From Acheta domesticus (lineage: Eukaryota > Arthropoda > Insecta > Orthoptera > Gryllidae): a DNA stretch of 64,000 nt. The notes beneath the pieces are model-generated. The model saw only the letters and a list, made by a program, of their open reading frames with translations. It did not search any database and was not told where the DNA came from. Shown one piece after another: positions 57,361 through 64,000 of this stretch; within the stretch, counting starts at the first letter, position 1, and each line of letters opens with the position of its first letter. The DNA is taken from NCBI GenBank assembly GCA_031308135.1, contig JAHLJT010000631.1:153901276-153965275 (forward strand), given 5' to 3'. The position numbers were made by a program, and so were the translations under genes.

Positions 57361-57366
<6 letters not shown>
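56096..57366. mobile_element. Long foldback element F2, full length
   Basis: Left end TACAGGGTGAGTCACGTAA (from about 56098) and right end GTTACGTGACTCACCCTGTA (to about 57363) are inverted repeats. Complementarity extends inward ~500 bp on each side (about 85% by eye) around a central ~200-bp loop. Each arm has the 'CACAAGGTCACGCAGCGCTCC' box. It has TA-rich flanks and is non-coding. It is a non-autonomous DNA element; the ends loosely suggest a TA-targeting transposon. Confidence 0.85.

Positions 57367-57455
<89 letters not shown>
57364..57455. repeat. (AT)n(GT)n microsatellite
   Basis: Follows the right end of F2 directly. Confidence 0.95.
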
Positions 57456-57458
<3 letters not shown>

Positions 57459-58390
57459 AAACATATACTTCCAACAACAGTTCTAATTTGTAGAATTTGT
57501 AAACACTGAGTTTTCGATTAAAGTATTATACCTCCATAACAAGTCCTTCATCTCGAGCAATTCAATCAGTTTCAAAACATTCTCCTTCGGCCACCTCCTG
57601 TAATAAAATCACAGAGTTCAATTATAAGATTATGCAAGTTTAATAAAATAAATTTTTGGAGGTAAAACGTACAAGTATCATCATGAAATGTTCGACCCGA
57701 AAGTATAGACTACATCGTGTACAATAATGCACCAAGTATCCGTCCATTATTTCCGAAATCAATAATTTACGTACAATGGGCTCTGAGAAGCATGTCGAAT
57801 TCTCTTATATTGTATTGAGTATATTATATTATATTATATTGTATTATGCTTATATATATTATATTGTACTAAACTTTATATATTGTACACTGTATACTGC
57901 GTTGAACAATGATATTCTGTATAGAATCAACATTGTGTACAATGTTCCACGTGAAATTTATTTTATATTGTATGTACTTACGTCTCTTCTGTGTTTGAAG
58001 CATCTTGCGTAGTTTCCATTTCTTCGATACTTCAGTTTTTCTTTCTTTCGCGAACAGAAGTTCACACAAAACACTGGACCGTCGCACCACGTCGCAAAGA
58101 CTCAGAAAAGCTACTGGAGGACGTGGCCACACACGAAGAGAGCAAAAAGTCTTCCGAGTCTCTGGGAAAACAATTTATCTCCAGGAGACACGATTTCTCA
58201 TCGAGTCTTTATACTATTCTCTCGTAGAGACTTCCAAAATCTCTTATGACGTCATGACTCCGGAGAGAAGATCACTCTCCTGAGAGTTTACTCGTATCTC
58301 TCGGTGTCTCCTAACCTGTTCCGGAAAGTTAGGAGAGAAAACTCTCTCCGTGTAAACGCACCTTTACTCTTTTCAATATTTTCATTTCAG
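57456..58390. other. Unassigned DNA with TATAT runs and short hairpins
   Basis: A TATTA/TATAT-rich stretch at 57820-57880. At 58307-58336, TCTCCTAAC pairs with GTTAGGAGA. CTCGTAGAGACT and CTCTCCTGAGAG are further small palindromes. Open frames of up to 92 codons have no recognised motif. Confidence 0.35.
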
Positions 58391-58394
58391 ACAT

Positions 58395-59205
58395 CCCTCA
58401 GTCCAACTATACCTGCCCAGTTTTATACGTCGACGATACTGTCTTATTTACTTCCAATCCCAATCTTGCAGACGCCATTTCATTTTCACAAGAAACTCTA
58501 GACAACAATGGTCAGAGAACTGGAGACTAAACTCAAACCCTTCAAAGCGTGAAGCAAAAAAGTTCGTCATAAATGCAATCCCGACATGCCCTCATTAAAA
58601 ATATCCGATAGTACCAACACCTGACACCCAAACACAAGGCTATTAAATGTCTCGGAGTTCTATTAGACACTCGACTGACTTGGACACCTCACATTCTCTC
58701 TATCCTAAATCTATCCTATGCCACTTTTTCGTAAACTATATCCTGTAATAAATAGGAAGTCCTCCTTGCCAACAACAACTTCATTATATGTTAATAAAAC
58801 CTTGCATCTTCCTTCTCTAACCTAAGCTTGCCCCGTTTGCGTTGGCTCTACTTGGCCTTCCATCAATCACATGAAAACTTTCCAAAACCTTGAGTCTTGA
58901 GAATAGATGTAAATGCTCTGTGGTATGTTTCAAATAACCAACTTCATAAAGACCTCAATTTCTCTACAATCTCCCAACATATATCGAAATCTCAGGTAGG
59001 TTCTTAAAAGTATCTAATTTTCCAGTCCAGAACATTTTTCATCTAGGCAAAACTTCTGATCCTCTACAAACTTCCCAAGGAGAAATTTCGCCCACCTTAA
59101 ACCAATCCTACAAATCCTACATTCAAACTCTAAATATGCTCTGTAAAGTGGTTAATCCACTGCGCTATAAAATAAACAGATGTGCAGCCCGCTTCCATGC
59201 TGCCT
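58395..59205 (+). pseudogene. Jockey-like LINE: RT C-half
   Basis: Plus-strand segments: AQFYVDDTVLFTSNPNLADA (catalytic Y-V-DD-T), KCLGVLLDTRLTWTPHI, CPVW-type motif around 58830, SNHMKTFQNLESR, NALWYVSNNQLHKDLNFSTI and SQHISK. 'PWYVSN-QLH-DL-I-TI' is the signature near the RT C-terminus of Jockey elements. Frameshifts and stops are numerous. It is 5'-truncated. Confidence 0.8.
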
Positions 59206-59459
59206 TCGACTGTGGTCAGGTTCAGTGTTACCTGACCAGTATCCATTGATTCACCGAGGGTAATATCTTAAAAAACTATGCAAAAATGAAGAACAAGTAC
59301 TGCGTTACCTAAAAACTGCTGCATATTCAACACCACGTCATTTAGCCTTGTTACACATTATCTCAAGCACGTAAATTCCAATAGTTGCGATGACTTATCT
59401 CTCGGAGCGCTCTGGGGCAAGAGCTGAGCACGAGCTCGAATCTACCATTAAGTATCAGA

Positions 59460-59800
59460 TTTCATCAAGATAAAAATACCTATCTTCATAACTGTAGTTG
59501 TAGGAAGACGCCAAAAATTTTGAATTTTTGCAATTTTCGAAAAATTGGGGTTTTTAATGTAATAAAACCTGGGCCATTCTCTTAAACTTTCTTCACGCTA
59601 TCCAATAACAAGTTTTAATAAAAAACTTTGGATCCATTTTTCGAAAAGATTTAAAATATCCCAGGTATTTCATGTAAAGTATCCTCCAAAATTAAAATTT
59701 CGATTTCAAATTCCAGGAGCCGCGACATCCGCCAGATCTATTGAGGAATGGCAATTCTGGAGAAAATCTGAACTGTTCAGATGCTAGTGTTTAATTAAAA
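59460..59800. repeat. Family B fragment A10
   Basis: Minus orientation with the 'CTGTAGTTGTAGGAAGACGCC' box near 59486, split here as CTGTAGTTGTAG and GAAGACGCC, and the following 'ATTTCATGTAAAGTATCCTCC' stretch near 59670. It is the internal part of the B-type body. Confidence 0.65.
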
Positions 59801-59839
59801 TCGTAACTTGATAAAAAACATTAATAACAAAATGGAAGA

Positions 59840-60360
59840 ACTAGTGGGGCTACAACAGCACTTACTTTCCCGTATTAGAGGAAACAGCTACGTAGTACTG
59901 AAATATTGCACTTTATGCGCTACTAACATCTTAGTTATGATTTGAAAACGTCCAATTCAACCAAGAAGCGAACAACTCACTGTTTACATCGCAATGATGT
60001 CAGAACTATGTAAATTCTATAACTGCACAAAAATAGAATGCAAAAGTTTTGTAAATCTATATTGGAAAAAGAAGCGTGATACCCTGGAAAAATATAGAAC
60101 TGCATTCCATAGAGCCATCTTTAGAGAAGAATATTATAAATCTATCCAACAAATACTCTACGCACTACAAATGGTACAGCATTTGGTGCGAAAACTAAAT
60201 ATTTTCATGTAAATATCAATATAAATTAGACAATTAACACTCCTTTTCATCCAGCTCCATCAGGTCACAACTAACACATAAGTCACAGATATTCGCAAGC
60301 GCAAAGTGAATTCCATAGTTGCAGACCCTACATTGTCGGAGTTCTGAGAGCTATTAATTT
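59840..60360. repeat. Family B head, copy B3
   Basis: Minus orientation, ACTAGTGGGGCTACAACAGC at 59840, then the B head shared with B2 and, inverted, B1. A plus frame (59994-60212, 72 codons) covers it but is not preserved in the other copies. Confidence 0.7.
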
Positions 60361-60365
60361 TTTGT

Positions 60366-61969
60366 ACTTTCCCGTATACGTACGTAAACACGGAGTGATA
60401 TTCGTAATATAGGGAATGTTATGTAATGCTGCGCGAAAAAAAATGGCGAACTTTCGGCGGAAAAAATTTCATTGCCGGGTCGTGATAACGAAAAAGTGGA
60501 TAAAACCAGTTGCTAAATTAAGAAAAAAAATCCCCTGACACGTGGTGCAGCCAGAAGGAAGTTTTTCTGTATCAAGGACCCTCTTTTGTGGCTCCTTGAT
60601 ATAGAAAAACCAATTGAAAGGAAAACCGTCTGTGAACACTGCTAGCGCCTAAACCATACGTACGATTTCTTCCAAAATGTATATTCCCAGATCGATCTCG
60701 TTCTAGTCGAACGTTTGAGATTTTGAAAAAGGTTCTGTAAAATTAGGGGGTACTTTACATAAAGCCCCCCCCCCCGATATTTTCAAAATTTTCTCAAAAA
60801 CGGCTCCAAACGTTTTCTTTAAATTTCTTGCATGAGAAGAGTAAAATACGCTTATTAACATGGCATGGGTCCGATTTTCAGGGATAAATCTGAATTTTCG
60901 AAAATTGTGAAAGCTTGCGTTTTTTTTCGGCGTCTTTCTTCAACTACAAAATTGAAGATAGAGATTTTTTCTTCAATTAAAATATTCTCCAAAGTGAGTT
61001 CTTTGTTTAAGGTCATGTACATTGTTTTGAAAATTTTAGTAGTTTTCGCGCAATATTGCCTGAAATATGTGCCATTAAAAAAATTACAAACACTAGATTT
61101 TCTCAAAAACGGCTCCGAATTTTTTCTGTAAACTTTTGGTACGGATAGTGCTAAATGTACCCTATGAGATCACATAAACGCCATATTGCTGTATTCTTTT
61201 GTTTATTCAAAAATTGCAAAAATGTAACTTTTTTACTTGTCTCTCACGTCGTAAATATTTACACTAGTGGCGAATTGTTCACATTATTATATTTATGAGT
61301 ACATGTGCTTTAAATAATGTCAAGTAAAGTTTATCGAAAACACAACCGTTTTCTGTGAAAACTAGCTCAAATTTCCGTATTTTCAGAAACGCTCAATTGC
61401 CATTTTCTCATAAGTGACTAAAAACAACTTTTCAAACTTTTCGATCGGATAGTGCTAATTGCACTCTGATTGCAATATGACTAACGTTTATTTTGAAAAA
61501 AATTTTGTTCCTTCAAAAATTACACATACTCGTATGTAATTTTTTAAAGGATCTCTCACATCTTTAATATTCGCATTACCAGCAATTTGTAAACATTATT
61601 ATATTTGTGAGTGTAAGTGCTTCAAATAACTTCAAATAAAGTATTTTGAAAACTGAAACATTTTCTGTGAAAATGAACTTCAAATTTCGCATTTTTAGTA
61701 CCGCTAAAACGCCATTTTCTTTAAAATGGCACATAATTTTTAAAAGAAAATTGCCATTTAGGTCAAAGGTTTTGTGATTTTTAATATTCTAAAATCAATA
61801 TTTTCGTTCTACCAATAGGAAAACGAAAAATTAGGAAAATGTCAAAAAAATGTAATTTTGGCGGTGATAGATGGTAGCTGGCAAGAGTATGTGGCAATTC
61901 CGAATAGCTAGCGAACACTCAAGGAAATAGGAAACTAATACGGGAAAGTCTGTGCCATTCTGTACTAGT
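60366..61969. repeat. Family A, near full-length copy A11
   Basis: Plus orientation, ~1.6 kb, ACTTTCCCGTATACGTACGT (60366) to a GGGAAAGTCTGTGCCATTCT then GTACTAGT end (61969). It has the same internal order as A9, inverted. The poly-C at 60767-60775 and the absence of the GCACC part of the terminus are local differences. Confidence 0.8.
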
Positions 61970-62630
61970 TTACTTTTTATTTCAAATATTTAAAAATAAA
62001 CTATTTCTACAATATTAATGTGTAAATTTATGACAAAAGGTCGAATATAAGCAACGAACAAAGAAATAATATACAAAATTGCAAATTCTAATTTACGACG
62101 CATCCAGCAGTCCGAAGTGCAGTTGATTTATAGCGGGCTATGATGTTTGTCACAAAATTATAGAAAAACTACTCGTATTTTAAAAAAATTAAGCATGACG
62201 TTATTTGAAGATGTAGTTTTGTAAAATATATTTAATTGAGAAAAAAATGTATTTTTAAAATTGTAGTTGTAAAAAAAAGACGAAAACGAATTGCAGCCAA
62301 TTCCGAGCGGGCTATTATGTTTGTGAGGAAATTATAGAAAAACCACTCATATTTTCAAAAAATTCAACATGGAATTTATTTGAAGATCTGTTTTTTATCA
62401 GCATATTTCATTAAGAAAAACAATCGTGTCTTCACAATTGTAGTTGTAGAAAGACGCCAAATATTTTTAACTTTTTAAGGTTTTTGCAAAATCAGACATT
62501 TCAACGAACATGAAACCTGCACGATTCTCTTGAGCTTTCTTTAGGCTATCTCAGATCCCAATTTAATCAAAAAACGTTGTGTGGATTTTAAGAAAAATGG
62601 TTTTAAAGGAAATAAAAAATTGTTTTTGTT
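61970..62630. repeat. Family B fragment B4
   Basis: Same orientation as B2: TTTTTATTTCAAATATTTAA, CGACGCATCCAGCAGTCCGA, then two 'GCGGGCTAT-ATGTTTGT' and two 'TTGTAGTTGTA' boxes about 170-180 bp apart. It lacks the ACTAGT head and joins A11 tail to body. Confidence 0.65.
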
Positions 62631-62699
62631 TCCGAATTCAAACCAGAATAGAGGACCCAAAATGGCATCCTCACCCTTATGTTAGATTTAAGTGTTAGA

Positions 62700-63225
62700 A
62701 ATAAGTTTTAAGGGGGGCAATCGATGAAGTGCCTCCATGTGGTGTGCCCTGGGTAACGCTAAAGGTTCGCAGTCTAGTGTAGCATTACTTCCACTTACTT
62801 ATGCTACACTTCTTTCATCTTTCCTGTACGGTCTCTCAGGACCCCTTGTTGTTTTCGACCCCGGTGCTATTAGGTCTCGAGGGCTAGGGTGTTATTCTTT
62901 TCCGAGTCTTCTATTTACTGCATCTCTGCTCTTTTCTCTCTTCCTTCTTCCACTCTTCTCATTCTCTATTTTCCTTATATTCAGGGGTAGGCGAGACTCC
63001 GCAGGCGTAGTGGAACCAACTCGTCAAAGGGAAACAACCCTATACAAATTCTGCTAGTCTGGGAGCAGAGAGGAAGCAGCCCTTCCACCGGACTTACCCT
63101 GCGCAGCGCTCGTAATGCGGCTAGGGGAGATTTAATTACTGGTACTCTCCTAAGAGATAGCCGGCCTCCTACCTATACGAACCAAGCTAAACGTTTAAAG
63201 GACAAGCGAAAAGGAATAGCGGGAT
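62700..63225 (+). other. LINE L7: probable 5' untranslated region
   Basis: A GC- and pyrimidine-richer stretch directly upstream of the L7 endonuclease, similar in position and composition to the 5' part of L1 at 42839-43330. A 106-codon plus frame (62737-63057) is present but not recognised. The 5' boundary is approximate. Confidence 0.45.
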
Positions 63226-63229
63226 TTAC

Positions 63230-64000
63230 AAACATCGGAATCTGGAATGTTCGTGGTCTCTCCCAAAAACAACAAGAATTAGAATTAGAAATAAAAAATG
63301 CCAAGATGGACTTAGTGATAATAACAGAGACAAAAAAGAAAGAAAAAGGAACAATGGACCTGGATCGTATACAATTATATATAGCGGCGTACCAATAGAT
63401 AAAATAGCTACGGCTGGAGTAGGAATACTAATTCATGAAAAGTGGAAAAGTAAAATATCATCTTACAGTTGGATAAATGAGCGGATAACTACTTGCAGAC
63501 TAAATGTTGAAAGAGGATATCTAAGTGTTATAGCTGTGTATGCGCCAGAAGTGGGTAGGACGGAAGGATCATACTATTTCTACGACAAATTACAAGATGT
63601 ATTAGATTCAATGAATAAAAATGATTATATTCTAATAGCAGGTGATTATAATGTAAGATTTGGACAACAACCTATCCCAAAACTAATTGGAACAAATGGC
63701 GAGCGACATTGAACCAAAATGGAAAAATTTTGAGAGATTTTATTAATTTTAATGATCTCAGAATAGAATATTCCTTTTTTAAACACAAAGATATACACAA
63801 ATACACTTGGGGAACCAGAGGAAGTCGCTCATTAATAGATCTTTTTGTAACCAATGGAAAGTTAGGACAATGCTTTGAAGATGTAAGAGTACTAAGGGGG
63901 AAAGATATAGGATCTGACCACTATCTTGTGAGGGGTAGAATAGGCCACAAAACAAGATGGTTTAAAGGTGGTAAAAACAAATCGGACCTAACCTAAGTAA
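63230..64000 (+). pseudogene. LINE L7 (RTE-like): endonuclease, runs off the window
   Basis: FTNIGIWNVRGLSQKQQELE, DLVIITETKKKEKG (catalytic E), then after a shift GVGILIHEKWKSK, LSVIAVYAPEVGRTEG and DYILIAGDYNVRFGQQP (catalytic D/N). After another shift come LRIEYSFFKHKDIHKYTWGT, RSLIDLFVTNGK and VRVLRGKDIGSDHYLVRGRI (catalytic SDH). All apurinic-endonuclease blocks are present in order, but two frameshifts break them. The next, RT part lies beyond 64000. It is the same family type as L1 and L4. Confidence 0.88.

Noticed and set aside
59994..60212. 72-codon conserved gene in B3
   Set aside because: The equivalent frame in B1 and B2 is broken by different stops and indels.

Overview
The window looks like TE-rich nuclear DNA from an arthropod, most probably an insect with a large, repeat-filled genome. 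The evidence is AT-rich sequence with no long intact reading frame, and many decayed non-LTR retrotransposons. A mariner transposase, hAT material, Helitron ends, tRNA-derived SINE heads, foldback elements and microsatellites are also present. I could not support any host protein-coding gene. Species is not determinable by eye.

Layout. 1-4.9 kb: unassigned AT-rich DNA, a short GC-rich patch and a ~35-bp degenerate repeat. 4.9-13.2 kb: several copies of one non-coding repeat family (called family A/B here), a hAT transposase C-terminal remnant, a SINE and small hairpin elements. 13.6-17.1 kb: a foldback element, then pieces of a minus-strand I/Jockey-like LINE. 17.1-23.4 kb: a GC-rich island, two A copies and a tRNA-like SINE head. 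23.4-26.5 kb: a decayed plus-strand LINE with a YMDD reverse transcriptase, microsatellites and a SINE. 27.7-28.3 kb: a ~540-bp pyrimidine tract. 28.9-30.9 kb: an A/B copy carrying a clean 777-bp hAT element. 32.9-35.1 kb: three A/B segments arranged as an inverted structure. 36.8-38.0 kb: degenerate repeats.

38.3-51 kb is a nest of retrotransposons. A plus-strand LINE (L3) appears to be split by a 5'-inverted RTE-like LINE (L1, which itself holds GC-rich DNA and a mariner pseudogene). It is split again by a second RTE-like LINE (L4), which is flanked by a 12-bp target duplication and itself interrupted by an A copy. A third minus-strand fragment and another LINE (L6) follow. 51.3-57.4 kb: two opposite-oriented copies of a long foldback element next to AT/GT microsatellites, and two Helitron 3' ends, one behind a Pif1-like helicase fragment. 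58.4-64 kb: Jockey-like RT remains, a large A/B cluster and the start of another LINE with a frameshifted endonuclease.

Family A/B covers roughly a quarter of the window by my estimate. It is non-coding as far as I can see, has an internal ~305-bp periodicity, and shares the end motif ACTAGTGGTGC with a 346-bp MITE. It is the best candidate for something undescribed. All family assignments come from motif recognition; no database search or alignment program was run.
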